Of a DNA stretch of 36,181 nt, positions 17,033 to 25,951 are shown piece after piece. Origin of the DNA: Legionellales bacterium (GTDB lineage: Bacteria; Pseudomonadota; Gammaproteobacteria; Legionellales; Legionellaceae); assembly GCA_027449905.1 (NCBI GenBank), contig DAIDKT010000110.1, positions 1 to 36,181 on the forward strand, given 5' to 3'. The translations under genes and the position numbers were made by a program. The notes below the pieces were generated by a model. It made no database searches and was not told where the DNA came from. It saw only the letters and a list, made by a program, of their open reading frames with translations. Numbering within the stretch: the first letter of the stretch is position 1; each line of letters starts with the position of its first letter.

Positions 17033-18907
17033 ATGAACATTGAAAAACAATATGATGTTATTGTCATCGGCGCTGGTCATGCCGGAACAGAAGCCGCTTT
17101 AGCGGCTGCCCGCATGGGCGCACAAACGTTATTGCTGACCCACAATCTGGATTTATTGGGACAGATGTCTTGTAATCCGGCCATTGGGGGAATAGGGAAA
17201 GGGCATTTAGTCAAAGAAATTGATGCCCTGGATGGCGCCATGGCCCGTGCTGCAGATGAAGCTGGCATTCAATTTCGAATCCTCAATGCTTCGAAAGGCC
17301 CAGCAGTTAGGGCAACCAGAGCGCAGGCCGATCGCGTGTTATATCGACAGGCTATTCGTTCTCAATTACAAACCCAAGCCAATTTGACCTTATTTCAACA
17401 AGCAGTCGATGATGTGTTGCTTGAAGGAGACCGGGTGGTTGGTGTGGTCACTCAAATGGGTTTAACCTTGCGCAGCAAAGCCATTGTTTTAACAGCTGGC
17501 ACGTTCTTGGGTGGTAACATTCATGTTGGGATGAATCAATATGCAGGTGGACGGGCTGGTGATCCACCCGCCATTGCCCTGGCAGAATGTTTGAGAGCAT
17601 TGGATTTACCAGTCGGTCGACTAAAAACAGGCACGCCACCACGGATCGATGGCCGAACACTTGATTATAGTCAAATGCAACCCCAGCCCGGTGATGAACC
17701 TGTGCCCGTTTTTTCATACTTAGGAAACGCGTCACATCATCCACTGCAGGTACCTTGTTTTATTACCCATACCACGGAAGAGACGCACGCTATTATTCGT
17801 CAAAATCTTCATCAATCTCCAATGTATGCCGGAGTCATTGAAGGAGTTGGTCCCCGTTACTGTCCTTCAATTGAAGACAAAGTGGTGCGGTTTGCTGATA
17901 AATTATCTCATCAAATATTTGTCGAACCAGAAGGCTTGACCACTCATGAAGTTTATCCTAATGGTATTTCAACCAGTTTACCGTTTGTTGTGCAGATGCA
18001 ATTTGTACGAACGTTGAAAGGCTTTGAAAATGCCCATATCACCCGACCTGGATATGCGATTGAATATGATTATTTTGATCCGCGTGGTTTAACTTCATTT
18101 TTACAAACCAAGCCATTTGCCAATTTATTTTTTGCAGGGCAAATTAATGGAACAACCGGTTATGAGGAAGCGGCCGCGCAGGGTTTGATTGCTGGATTAA
18201 ATGCAGCCTTGTGGATTCAAGAAAAGCCATTATGGTCTCCACGCCGCGATGAAGCATATATGGGTGTGCTGATAGATGATTTAATAACCCGGGGTACACA
18301 AGAACCGTATCGAATGTTTACCTCGAGAGCAGAATATCGATTGTTGTTGCGAGAAGACAATGCCGATTTGCGCCTAACCGAAAAAGGTCGTCAACTAGGC
18401 TTGGTCTCTGATTCACGTTGGCAAGCTTTTTCAGAAAAGCGCGAAGCAATTGAAAAAACAAATGCCAAGCTTAAAGACACTTGGGTTAGATTGGCTCACA
18501 ATAACGAGTTGCATGACGTGCTCGAAACGCCATTACAGCATGATTGTCGAGCGCATGATTTACTTAAACGGCCCGAAATCAATTATGGGCATCTTCAATC
18601 CATCGCGGATTTAAATTTACCAATTGTGTCTTCAGCGGTTGCGGCGCAAGTTGAAATTCAAAACAAATATGCTGGTTATATTGAGCGGCAATTGTTTGAC
18701 ATTGACAAAATGCAAAAGCAAGAAAATACACCGATACCCGTTTCATTTAATTATAACGGCATTTCAGGATTGTCAGCAGAAGTAATTCAAAAATTAAATC
18801 ATATCAGGCCCGCGACCGTTGCTCACGCCAGTCGAATATCAGGGGTGACCCCAGCTGCTTTATCGTTGCTGTTGATTCAATTAAAAAAGCAGCGGCTCCT
18901 AGCATGA
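17033..18907 (+). CDS. mnmG: tRNA uridine-5-carboxymethylaminomethyl modification enzyme MnmG (GidA)
   Basis: MnmG is the FAD- and NADH-dependent partner of MnmE in wobble-uridine modification. The 624 residues match the family in length. The N-terminus carries the FAD-binding [19 protein letters not shown] (12-30), then [13 protein letters not shown], the family block [16 protein letters not shown], a second conserved block [19 protein letters not shown], and the helical C-terminal MnmE-binding domain. Its stop overlaps the rsmG start by four bases (ATGA). The ribosome binding site is poor. Confidence 0.97.
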   Translation: MNIEKQYDVIVIGAGHAGTEAALAAARMGAQTLLLTHNLDLLGQMSCNPAIGGIGKGHLVKEIDALDGAMARAADEAGIQFRILNASKGPAVRATRAQADRVLYRQAIRSQLQTQANLTLFQQAVDDVLLEGDRVVGVVTQMGLTLRSKAIVLTAGTFLGGNIHVGMNQYAGGRAGDPPAIALAECLRALDLPVGRLKTGTPPRIDGRTLDYSQMQPQPGDEPVPVFSYLGNASHHPLQVPCFITHTTEETHAIIRQNLHQSPMYAGVIEGVGPRYCPSIEDKVVRFADKLSHQIFVEPEGLTTHEVYPNGISTSLPFVVQMQFVRTLKGFENAHITRPGYAIEYDYFDPRGLTSFLQTKPFANLFFAGQINGTTGYEEAAAQGLIAGLNAALWIQEKPLWSPRRDEAYMGVLIDDLITRGTQEPYRMFTSRAEYRLLLREDNADLRLTEKGRQLGLVSDSRWQAFSEKREAIEKTNAKLKDTWVRLAHNNELHDVLETPLQHDCRAHDLLKRPEINYGHLQSIADLNLPIVSSAVAAQVEIQNKYAGYIERQLFDIDKMQKQENTPIPVSFNYNGISGLSAEVIQKLNHIRPATVAHASRISGVTPAALSLLLIQLKKQRLLA

Positions 18908-19503
18908 GTGAGCCTCTGCAACAGCTTTTACGCGAGCTTGATAATATTGGGCTTGCTGAGAAACTTGAAGTTTATTTAATTCTCTTGCATAAATGGAACC
19001 AAGCTTATAACCTTACCGCCATTCGAGATGTGCAAATGATGGTTGGGCGCCATATCATGGATAGTTTGGCCGTCATGCCTTGGTTACACGGTAAACGAAT
19101 CATTGATGTGGGTACCGGTGCCGGTTTGCCAGGTATTCCGCTGGCATTGGCTCAACCTGATTTAGAATTTGTGCTTTTAGATAGTAACGGGAAAAAAACC
19201 CGCTTCTTAACAGAGGCCAAACGAGTATTGTCCTTGGATAACGTGGAAGTGGTTCAATCGCGCGCGGAGGACTACAAACCAGTCGTTGGTTTTGATACAG
19301 TAGTAAGCCGAGCGTTTAGCAGTCTTGCTGATATGCTCAAGTGGACAACGCATTTGGTTGGGAACGAGGGTATCTGGTTGGCCATGAAGGGGAGTTGCTC
19401 ACCTTCAGAATTACAAGAGATTTCTTACCCCTATCGAATTCAATCATACCAAGTTGCAGGGGTTTCTGGTGAGCGTTGTTGTATCATAATTGAAAATATC
19501 TAG
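18904..19503 (+). CDS. rsmG: 16S rRNA (guanine-N7)-methyltransferase RsmG (GidB)
   Basis: RsmG methylates N7 of G527 in 16S rRNA using S-adenosylmethionine. The 199-residue protein contains the family start [20 protein letters not shown], and the SAM-binding [16 protein letters not shown], followed by [12 protein letters not shown] and [13 protein letters not shown]. It starts on the ATGA overlap with the mnmG stop and is followed 9 bases later by parA, the conserved gidA-gidB-parA-parB order. Confidence 0.96.
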   Translation: MSEPLQQLLRELDNIGLAEKLEVYLILLHKWNQAYNLTAIRDVQMMVGRHIMDSLAVMPWLHGKRIIDVGTGAGLPGIPLALAQPDLEFVLLDSNGKKTRFLTEAKRVLSLDNVEVVQSRAEDYKPVVGFDTVVSRAFSSLADMLKWTTHLVGNEGIWLAMKGSCSPSELQEISYPYRIQSYQVAGVSGERCCIIIENI

Positions 19504-19512
19504 GACTGAATT

Positions 19513-20283
19513 ATGGCAAAAGTGATTGCTATTGCAAACCAGAAAGGGGGGGTCGGTAAGACGACCACCGCAGTTAATTTAGCGGCCTCTTTGGCAACAA
19601 ATCACCAATCTGTCTTGCTGATTGATTTGGATCCCCAAGGCAACGCCACCATGGGTTGTGGTGTTGATAAAAATGCATTGGTTTATTCTGCCAATGATGT
19701 TTTGCTACGTGATTGTTTGGCCAGTCAAGCTTGTTTGAATATTCTGAATGGTTTACATCTGATTCCTGCAAATGCTGATTTGACTGTCGCTGAAGTGAGT
19801 CTCATGGAACAAACTGAACGAGAAACGTGTTTGCATAAGGCAATCCAACCATTGCAAAACAATTATCAGTATATTTTCATTGATTGCCCACCCACTTTGA
19901 ATACCCTTACTTTGAATGCCCTGGTTGCCGCAGATTCTGTGCTAATCCCGATGCAATGTGAATATTATGCCTTAGAGGGTTTGGCCGCGTTGTTGACCAC
20001 GGTGGAACAAATTCAAAAGTCAGTCAATCCGCGCTTACAGCTCGAGGGTGTTTTACGAACGATGTACGATGCAAGGAACCGATTGTGCTCAGATGTATCC
20101 AAACAACTATTAGAACATTTTGGCGATAAAGTATATCGAACCGTGATTCCGCGAAACGTGCGTTTGGCAGAGGCACCGAGTCACGGTTTACCCGCCTTGC
20201 AATATGACAGAACGTCTATCGGAGCCACCGCTTATTTGGTTTTAGCTTCCGAACTAATAAATCAGCAGACGGTGAATATATGA
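19513..20283 (+). CDS. parA: Chromosome partitioning ATPase ParA (Soj)
   Basis: A Walker-type ATPase that binds DNA non-specifically and moves ParB-parS complexes during chromosome segregation. The 256-residue protein has the deviant Walker A KGGVGKTTT (with signature lysine), DLDPQGNATMG, and a Walker B region YIFIDCPPTLNTLTLNAL. The N-terminus lacks a DNA-binding extension, so this is the chromosomal, Soj-like short form. It overlaps parB by four bases (ATGA). Confidence 0.96.
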   Translation: MAKVIAIANQKGGVGKTTTAVNLAASLATNHQSVLLIDLDPQGNATMGCGVDKNALVYSANDVLLRDCLASQACLNILNGLHLIPANADLTVAEVSLMEQTERETCLHKAIQPLQNNYQYIFIDCPPTLNTLTLNALVAADSVLIPMQCEYYALEGLAALLTTVEQIQKSVNPRLQLEGVLRTMYDARNRLCSDVSKQLLEHFGDKVYRTVIPRNVRLAEAPSHGLPALQYDRTSIGATAYLVLASELINQQTVNI

Positions 20284-21140
20284 GTGTGAAACGTAGTGGT
20301 TTAGGACGAAACTTATCGGCCTTGCTCAGCCAAAACATCGATTTGAGTCCTGTCGCCCCATCGCAACCGACTTGCTCCATCACCAATTTACAGCCAGGCA
20401 AGTATCAACCTCGTGGAGATTTTGACCAGGATGCATTGACTGAGCTTGCTGACTCAATAAAAAAACAAGGGCTCCTGCAACCATTGGTGGTCCGTGAAAT
20501 CAGTCGAGATCGATATGAGATCATAGCAGGTGAGCGACGCTGGCGTGCTTGCCAAATGGCAGGTGTTATAGACGTGCCGGTGATAATCCGTCAAGTAGAT
20601 GATGAAACAGCCATGGCGCTCGCCTTAGTTGAAAATTTGCAACGAGAGGATTTAAATGCGCTTGATCAAGCACGCGCGATGCAACGATTAACCCAAGAAT
20701 TTGGCTTAACTCATCAACAAATTGCGGAATTGTTGAGTAAATCACGCACGGCGGTTAGCAATTATCTGCGTTTGTTAAATTTAACGACCGATGTCAGACG
20801 CATGCTAGAACATGGCGATTTGGATATGGGACATGCTCGCTGTTTGTTGATGCTGGATGAGGATAAACAATCTGAAGTAGCCCGGTTAATCGTGGCCCAA
20901 GGTCTTTCTGTGCGTGAAACAGAGGTGTTGGTTGCACGTGTGAAAGCGGGAAAGAACCAATCTGATACAAAAAAAGAGACGACAGCCCATCTATTCACAG
21001 AACATTTAGATGCCTTGGCCCATCATTTAAACACCCGTGTGAAGCTTAAACACAGTAAAGCGGGCAAAGGGACTTTGGTTATTCATTACCAGGATACTCA
21101 AAGCTTAGAAAATTTGTTGGGATTAATATGTCCCGTCTGA
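20280..21140 (+). CDS. parB: Chromosome partitioning CTPase/DNA-binding protein ParB (Spo0J)
   Basis: ParB binds parS sites near the origin and spreads as a CTP-dependent clamp. The 286-residue product has the N-terminal ParA-interacting segment (KRSGLGRNLSALL), the nuclease-like CTP-binding domain with QPLVVREI and IIAGERRWRACQ, the helix-turn-helix domain (LTHQQIAELLSKSRTAVSNYLRL as two short blocks) and a C-terminal dimerisation region. It overlaps the next gene, yraN, by 13 bases. No perfect parS (TGTTTCACGTGAAACA) was found in this window. Confidence 0.96.
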   Translation: MSVKRSGLGRNLSALLSQNIDLSPVAPSQPTCSITNLQPGKYQPRGDFDQDALTELADSIKKQGLLQPLVVREISRDRYEIIAGERRWRACQMAGVIDVPVIIRQVDDETAMALALVENLQREDLNALDQARAMQRLTQEFGLTHQQIAELLSKSRTAVSNYLRLLNLTTDVRRMLEHGDLDMGHARCLLMLDEDKQSEVARLIVAQGLSVRETEVLVARVKAGKNQSDTKKETTAHLFTEHLDALAHHLNTRVKLKHSKAGKGTLVIHYQDTQSLENLLGLICPV

Positions 21141-21478
21141 TTGGTACTCAAGCAGAAAAAACGGCGCGTGAGTATCTATCTCAACATGGCTTAGTCTGGC
21201 GAGCGAGTAATTACCAATGCCGCATGGGAGAAATTGATCTGATTATGCAAGATGGACTGTATTTAGTTTTTATTGAAGTGCGTTCTAGGCGATCAGCTGT
21301 CTATGGCCGTGCGGTAGAAAGTATAACCTACAGCAAGCAACAAAAAATCTTAAAGACGGCATCTTATTACCTATCAGCGAATCAGTTGCATGAAAAGTAT
21401 CCCATCCGTTTTGATGTGATGAGTATTCAAGGTGCGCCACCCGAAATTGACTGGATTAAGAATGCATTTGGAGGATGA
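21128..21478 (+). CDS. yraN: UPF0102 family nuclease-fold protein YraN
   Basis: A 116-residue UPF0102 protein with a restriction-endonuclease-like fold. Visible motifs are the N-terminal G-x-x-A-E-K-x-A-x-x-Y-L, then GEIDLIM and FIEVRSR, equivalent to the D-x(n)-E-x-K core; here the lysine is replaced by arginine (EVR), common in the family. Its function is not established. In E. coli it follows lpoA and precedes diaA; here diaA follows, but the upstream neighbour is parB, with a 13-base overlap. Confidence 0.9.
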   Translation: MSRLIGTQAEKTAREYLSQHGLVWRASNYQCRMGEIDLIMQDGLYLVFIEVRSRRSAVYGRAVESITYSKQQKILKTASYYLSANQLHEKYPIRFDVMSIQGAPPEIDWIKNAFGG

Positions 21479-21479
21479 T

Positions 21480-22073
21480 ATGTCGGCCCTAGATGAACGA
21501 GTGCGACATTTGTTTGGGTTAGATATCGAAGCCAAAATAGCGTTGGTGGATACGATTTCAGCTTTGATTGCAAAAGCAGGTCAGCGTTTAGTCGACTGCT
21601 TACTCAATGATGGCAAAATATTTATTTGTGGCAATGGTGGTTCAGCAGCAAATTGTTTACACTTTTCTAGTGCCATGTTGAATTACTATGGTGTGGAGCG
21701 TCCACCATTACCCGTCATTAATTTAACAACAGATAGGTCTATGATGACCACCATGACATCAGATGGTCATTTTGATCAAGTTTTTGCAAGGCAAATACAA
21801 GCTTTAGCTCAGCAACACGATGTATTAATTGTTTTATCAACGTCTGGGCATTCTGACAGCCTATTAGCCGCCGTTCATGTTGCACATGAATCTGGGTTGG
21901 ATATAATTGCTTTAAATGGGCGGGATGGTGGTGTGCTCAGTAATCATTTAGGACCGGATGACATTGAAATTCGAATTCAAAGTGATCAAGTCGTGAGGAT
22001 AAGGGAAATACATTTATTCATTTTGCATTGTTTTTGCGATTTAATTGATCGTTCTTTATTTGGACAGGGATAA
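21480..22073 (+). CDS. diaA: SIS-domain protein DiaA (GmhA-like), DnaA-binding initiation factor
   Basis: DiaA binds DnaA and promotes timely initiation at oriC; the fold is that of the phosphoheptose isomerase GmhA. The 197-residue protein has the SIS-domain blocks ICGNGGSAANCLHFSSAML (Ser-rich phosphosugar loop), LTTDRSMMT, VLIVLSTSGHSDSLLAAVHVAHE and the C-terminal helical I-R-E-I-H-L. The frame is open upstream, but the ATG at 21480 stands 5 bases after a GGAGG and directly follows the yraN stop. The location in the yraN-diaA-dolP run supports DiaA rather than GmhA. Confidence 0.88.
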   Translation: MSALDERVRHLFGLDIEAKIALVDTISALIAKAGQRLVDCLLNDGKIFICGNGGSAANCLHFSSAMLNYYGVERPPLPVINLTTDRSMMTTMTSDGHFDQVFARQIQALAQQHDVLIVLSTSGHSDSLLAAVHVAHESGLDIIALNGRDGGVLSNHLGPDDIEIRIQSDQVVRIREIHLFILHCFCDLIDRSLFGQG

Positions 22074-22075
22074 TC

Positions 22076-22177
22076 ATGATAGTGAAAAATAGTTTGAAAT
22101 TCGTTGGACAGTTTGTCAACTACAAAAAGGGCATATTGAGACAAGCTGACTTTAAAACGCTTCAGTTTATTCGATGA
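22076..22177 (+). CDS. Possible 33-residue coupling ORF between diaA and dolP
   Basis: An ATG two bases after the diaA stop, preceded by AGGGA, opens a 33-codon frame that stops on TGA at 22175-22177, overlapping the ATG of dolP (ATGA). The peptide begins MIVKNSLKFVGQF and is basic, with no recognised similarity. dolP has no Shine-Dalgarno site of its own, so this short ORF may serve to carry ribosomes to it. Whether the peptide itself matters is unknown. Confidence 0.35.
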   Translation: MIVKNSLKFVGQFVNYKKGILRQADFKTLQFIR

Positions 22178-22767
22178 TGACCATCATGCTTAGACTGTTT
22201 AGCGTCTTGATCATGAGTTGGTTACTAACAGGATGTATCACCAATCTATGGACAGGTGCTAGTCTTATCTATGATCGTCATCATATTTATCTCAAAATAG
22301 ATGACTTTCAGTTGGCAGCTGGCATCAATCGTGCCCTGTATCATGACAAAGTATTGAAGCGAGCTGATTGCCAAATTGAAATTGCTGTTTTTAATCGGGA
22401 TGTATTACTGGTTGGACATGTGCCAACAGAATCATTACGTCGTGAAGTCGTTAGTAGGGTTCAATCTGTACCGGGTAAGAGGCGTGTTTTCAATCAAATT
22501 GATTTGTCGCATGAACGAAATAATCCATTGTTAGACAGTTGGATAACCAGCACGGTTCGCGGTCATATTTTGGCAAACTCTGCGATTGATCCTCATCAAT
22601 TCAAAATTGTCACATCCGGTTGTGTTGTTTATCTCATGGGGGATGTGATCCCAGATCAAGCAAAGCAAGTTATTCTTTACGCACGACAATGTCGCCATGT
22701 AAAACGAGTTGTTAAGCTGTTAAGATATTACAATTTAAGCGATACACCATCGGTGGCTTCTCAGTGA
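22174..22767 (+). CDS. dolP: BON-domain outer-membrane lipoprotein, DolP (YraP)-like
   Basis: A 197-residue lipoprotein with signal peptide and lipobox L-L-T-G-C (about residue 21), followed by two BON-type domains (about 45-115 and 120-190). In E. coli DolP maintains outer membrane integrity and binds anionic phospholipids at the division site. Motifs visible are V-L-L-V-G-H-V-P-T and V-V-Y-L-M-G-D-V, the typical BON strand-turn repeats, each followed by a helix and a V-K-x-V-V strand. Position after diaA matches E. coli. Several in-frame ATGs (22174, 22177, 22186) are possible starts. A terminator follows directly. Confidence 0.85.
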   Translation: MMTIMLRLFSVLIMSWLLTGCITNLWTGASLIYDRHHIYLKIDDFQLAAGINRALYHDKVLKRADCQIEIAVFNRDVLLVGHVPTESLRREVVSRVQSVPGKRRVFNQIDLSHERNNPLLDSWITSTVRGHILANSAIDPHQFKIVTSGCVVYLMGDVIPDQAKQVILYARQCRHVKRVVKLLRYYNLSDTPSVASQ

Positions 22768-22774
22768 TAAATAA

Positions 22775-22801
22775 AAAAGGCCTAATTAGTTTAGGCCTTT
22801 T
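22775..22801 (+). terminator. Intrinsic terminator after dolP
   Basis: AAAAGGCCTAA at 22775-22785 pairs perfectly with TTAGGCCTTTT at 22791-22801 around a 5-base loop, with a T-run on both strands. It starts 7 bases after the dolP stop and ends the mnmG-dolP run. The bases from 22802 to 22939 show no gene or clear signal. Confidence 0.85.
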
Positions 22802-22939
22802 GTGATGCTCCCCAATCAGGAGAAGTGGCTAACCTGATATGGATAACTATACTTTATCAGTGCTTGGCGTTGATATCCATCACTTTTTTTAAAATAATCG
22901 TAGGAAACGTCCCTGAACTCTGTTTATTAAATCATATCT

Positions 22940-23081
22940 TTAGTACACGACAAAAATGGAGTTGTCTTTCCCGCGCAGGCCGGAATCTATTGTGAATTTG
23001 GTATGAGGCGAATAGTAGCATGGATCCCCGCCTGCGCGGGGACGACAAACCATGAACATTTAATTTTTTGTCGTGTACTAA
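22940..23081. repeat. MITE-like element, family B copy 1 (TACACGACAAAAA ends)
   Basis: A 142-bp non-coding element with perfect 17-base inverted ends: TTAGTACACGACAAAAA at 22940-22956 and its reverse complement at 23065-23081. Inside is a second inverted pair, TTGTC-TTTCCCGCGCAGGC near the left and GCCTGCGCGGGGACGACAA near the right; such CCCGCGCAGGCGGG palindromes resemble the dRS3-like repeats found in Neisseria and other bacteria. A second copy is at 34675-34818. The right end supplies the TAG stop of the TauE/SafE gene (23078-23080). Confidence 0.8.
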
Positions 23082-24007
23082 GAAATCATATACAATAAAT
23101 TACCAGCGCTCATGATAAGTAAAATACATAATAAGCGTTTTAAAGTTTTTTGATGAAATCTGACCGATAAACTTGTACCAATTGGTGCAAAAATAACGCT
23201 GGTGATTGAAACCAAACCTACTGCCGGCCAATAGACAAATCCAGTGGTCCCCAAGGGGGCCACTGATTGTGTAACTAACGACATCCCGGATACAATTAAA
23301 ATAATGCTACCTAGACCTGCAGCCGGAAGCCCACAAATAGAGCTTGTGGCCGAGGACTGCCGCACGTTGAAGCCAAGAAACACAAAAAACGGAACCATCA
23401 ATAAACCACCGCCAATTCCAAAAGTAGTCGATAACATACCAATTAATAAGGCACCGCCGGTTGTTAATATACGATGGAGCATGCCAGAAGATAATGCATG
23501 ATTCCACTCATCTGTTGGTAGCTGGGGTGAAGATCTTAAAAGGGCGGATGAGGGTAGCTTGAGCAAGTTGTTTGAAGTGGTTGAGTTTGATTTGGCCGTT
23601 ATGTATGACCCTTCTTTTTCTTTGGTTTTAGAAAAAAATAGATAGATAGCTACTAAGATGATAAAAACAGCAAACAGTGCTATCAATGCATTGTTGGATA
23701 ATGATCTACCAATCAAAGCCCCGGTTAACATGCCGACGCATAAACCCGGTAATATCCTTAAAAATAATGGCCAAACAATAAAGCCGCGTTTATAGTATGC
23801 ATAAGCTGAAGAGGACGCTGTAAATATCATGATAGCGAGAGATGTGCCGGTAGCCATATGCATAATCAGACTATCGGAAAAAACACCCGTATACTTAAAT
23901 AGCATCACCAGAGCCGGCACAACAATAATTCCTCCACCGACACCAAATAACCCTGATAAGATCCCTGCTATGATACCAATCAATAGATAGCTCATTAAGG
24001 TAACCAT
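23078..24007 (-). CDS. TauE/SafE family anion (sulfite/organosulfonate) exporter
   Basis: A 309-residue polytopic inner-membrane protein with about eight hydrophobic spans. The two homologous halves each begin with the family's glycine-rich motif: GLFGVGGGIIVVPAL (about 20-34) and STTFGIGGGLLMVPFF (about 195-210). A hydrophilic Ser/Thr-rich loop (about 125-175) separates them and is longer than usual. The substrate is not certain; family members export sulfite, sulfonates or similar anions. It starts directly after the stop of the GH5 gene and could alternatively begin at the ATG four codons later. Its stop codon lies within the family B element, so the original C-terminus may have been altered by the insertion. 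Confidence 0.9.
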   Translation of the reverse strand: MVTLMSYLLIGIIAGILSGLFGVGGGIIVVPALVMLFKYTGVFSDSLIMHMATGTSLAIMIFTASSSAYAYYKRGFIVWPLFLRILPGLCVGMLTGALIGRSLSNNALIALFAVFIILVAIYLFFSKTKEKEGSYITAKSNSTTSNNLLKLPSSALLRSSPQLPTDEWNHALSSGMLHRILTTGGALLIGMLSTTFGIGGGLLMVPFFVFLGFNVRQSSATSSICGLPAAGLGSIILIVSGMSLVTQSVAPLGTTGFVYWPAVGLVSITSVIFAPIGTSLSVRFHQKTLKRLLCILLIMSAGNLLYMIS

Positions 24008-25522
24008 TTATTTTCCTAGGAATGTGCTTAATTCTTTCATTTGATAGGATGTCGGCTGTACTCGCAAATTATAATTTCCCCATCCATGGCCTGTTGACCA
24101 AATAGTCCAACCAATGAAACCATAATCTTTATTCCTTGCCGCATTGTCACTTAAATACTGCATAAATTGCTTCAAAGGAGGCTTGCAACTCACGGCATTA
24201 ATCCCCGTTCCAAATTCAGTGACCATCGCTTTGAGCTTATTGACCGCTAGATAATCAACAAAAGCATTTAAGTTAAAGCCATTTGCATTGATGGTGGTCA
24301 AATCTTGTAAACAGTCATTATGCGTGCCGCTATAGTCAGAATCTAAATATTGGTGCACATTAATGATGACATGAGATAGATCGGTAATGCCCGCTTTTTC
24401 AAAATTCTCGCGAGTAAATAGTGTGGCGTTGGTATAAGTTTGTCCATCAGAACCGGTCCATGTTGCCGTGGTCCATGAGTGTAAACCAGTCCAACTATTC
24501 CCTTCAACAAGAATATAACCGTTAAACTGTTTACTGCGTAACATTTTTATCAGGTCAGTTTGAATGGTAAAAACCTTGTCATTTGCGATGCCGACTGGTT
24601 CATTGACTAAATCTATCATGACATAAGTCATATCAATAGATGGATCAGATTGCAACCGATCATACAATTTTCCCCATAAAGATTGATAAGCCTCACTGTC
24701 AAGGATGACTTCCCCATCTGGGCAGGCACCGGTCTCACCGCAACCAGAATATTGCTCACCATAAATTGAATAACGCATATAAGCATGCAAATCAACCATG
24801 GTGTAAACTTTCGCTTTGGTGAGTGTGGCTAATAATGGCCTTAGAAAATTGACGTAATACTCATCACTGATGTCCCCCTTCCCTGGTCCCTCCATTTGTA
24901 AATAGCTCCAACTAATGGGCACTCTGACTGTATTCATGCCTGAGTTTATAAAATTAGTTGTGTCGGCAAGATCTGAGGAACTGGTTTGGCTGTCCTTCTG
25001 TGATAAGTTAGGAATGACTGTGGGCTCTACCACTTTACCAAACTCCAATCCAGAAAGGTTGATTCCTGTAAAAAGCCAGGTACTTTGAGTTAGATTTGGA
25101 CTGACAAAAGAAGGATTGATGTCGATGGGTGTAAAGCGAATGCTTCCCTGCAACTGTCCTGTCTGATCAATGCTCGCGTTTTCGTAGCGAATATGAACGC
25201 CGGTTGGCGGTGAGTAAGAGCTGACGGCATTATTACCCGAGTTGTTCAATGTAATCCCAATATATCCCAAATAGCTATCATTGGTTGTGCAACCGTTGAA
25301 GCGAAGTGTGGCTCCCACATAATATGGGTTGCCTGCGGCAGTGTTCCCATCCCCACTTTGGCCAGGGGCTAATTTTAAAGTCACTTCTCCGGAACCATTC
25401 TGAACACAGACATAGGGTTTTATTGAGCCACTTGGTCCGATCCCTTGGATTTTATTGCTGATATTCGCGGCAAAATTTAAACCTGAATAAATTAAACAGA
25501 CTATTGATAATATGCGGATCAT
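24008..25522 (-). CDS. Secreted GH5 glycoside hydrolase (endoglucanase-like)
   Basis: A 504-residue protein with a signal peptide (about 1-19), an N-terminal beta-rich region rich in Asn, Gly and Ser (about 25-150), and a GH5 (beta/alpha)8 catalytic domain from about 150. The acid/base is Glu308 in DLVNEP, the nucleophile is Glu436 in VTEFGTG, and other family residues are Arg200 (TVRVPISW), His246 (DLHAY) and His390-x-Tyr (NVHQYLD). This fits an endo-beta-1,4-glucanase or related beta-glycanase; Legionella species secrete comparable cellulases. The N-terminal region may bind carbohydrate but is not a module I recognise. The next gene, a TauE/SafE transporter, starts at the adjacent base. Confidence 0.9.
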   Translation of the reverse strand: MIRILSIVCLIYSGLNFAANISNKIQGIGPSGSIKPYVCVQNGSGEVTLKLAPGQSGDGNTAAGNPYYVGATLRFNGCTTNDSYLGYIGITLNNSGNNAVSSYSPPTGVHIRYENASIDQTGQLQGSIRFTPIDINPSFVSPNLTQSTWLFTGINLSGLEFGKVVEPTVIPNLSQKDSQTSSSDLADTTNFINSGMNTVRVPISWSYLQMEGPGKGDISDEYYVNFLRPLLATLTKAKVYTMVDLHAYMRYSIYGEQYSGCGETGACPDGEVILDSEAYQSLWGKLYDRLQSDPSIDMTYVMIDLVNEPVGIANDKVFTIQTDLIKMLRSKQFNGYILVEGNSWTGLHSWTTATWTGSDGQTYTNATLFTRENFEKAGITDLSHVIINVHQYLDSDYSGTHNDCLQDLTTINANGFNLNAFVDYLAVNKLKAMVTEFGTGINAVSCKPPLKQFMQYLSDNAARNKDYGFIGWTIWSTGHGWGNYNLRVQPTSYQMKELSTFLGK

Positions 25523-25605
25523 CTGGGAGCCCTTTGGTTTGAAAATTAAATAACTCCTCAGGTTGAGGATAATTTTGATTTTAATTAAATCAAATTAATT
25601 CCACA

Positions 25606-25672
25606 TCATCCTGAATGCTGGGAAGGATATACTAAATTTGAGACTTACAATCCTTCACTGCGCTTAGGATGA
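25606..25672. repeat. Inverted repeat of the TCATCCTGA/AAGGAT type
   Basis: The 23-base segment starting TCATCCTGAATGC at 25606-25628 and the 23-base segment at 25650-25672 (ending GCGCTTAGGATGA) form an imperfect inverted pair around a 21-base spacer. Similar TCATCCTGAGCG...AAGGATCT palindromes are scattered through many bacterial genomes. The surrounding stretch (25523-25605 and 25673-25951) is AT-rich and I see no gene or other signal in it. Confidence 0.55.
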
Positions 25673-25951
25673 CGTGCTGGGGAGATACAATTAAAGAATA
25701 AAATGTTCTCTTAGTGGGATATATGGTAATAATATTACCTATAGTTTTGTTTTTCAAGCAGACAAGAATATTCAGGTGCAGTTTCAAGATATTTCTTATA
25801 TGCAAACCATCTAATGGGACTATAATGCATCTTTGTAAAAAGATAGAATTTACTCACAGGGATGACAGGGATGTCTGACAGGATGTCATTTGCAGGAAGC
25901 AAGGCTAAGGATAGCACGGCTGCATGGATGCGGCACCTAATGGATGCATTA

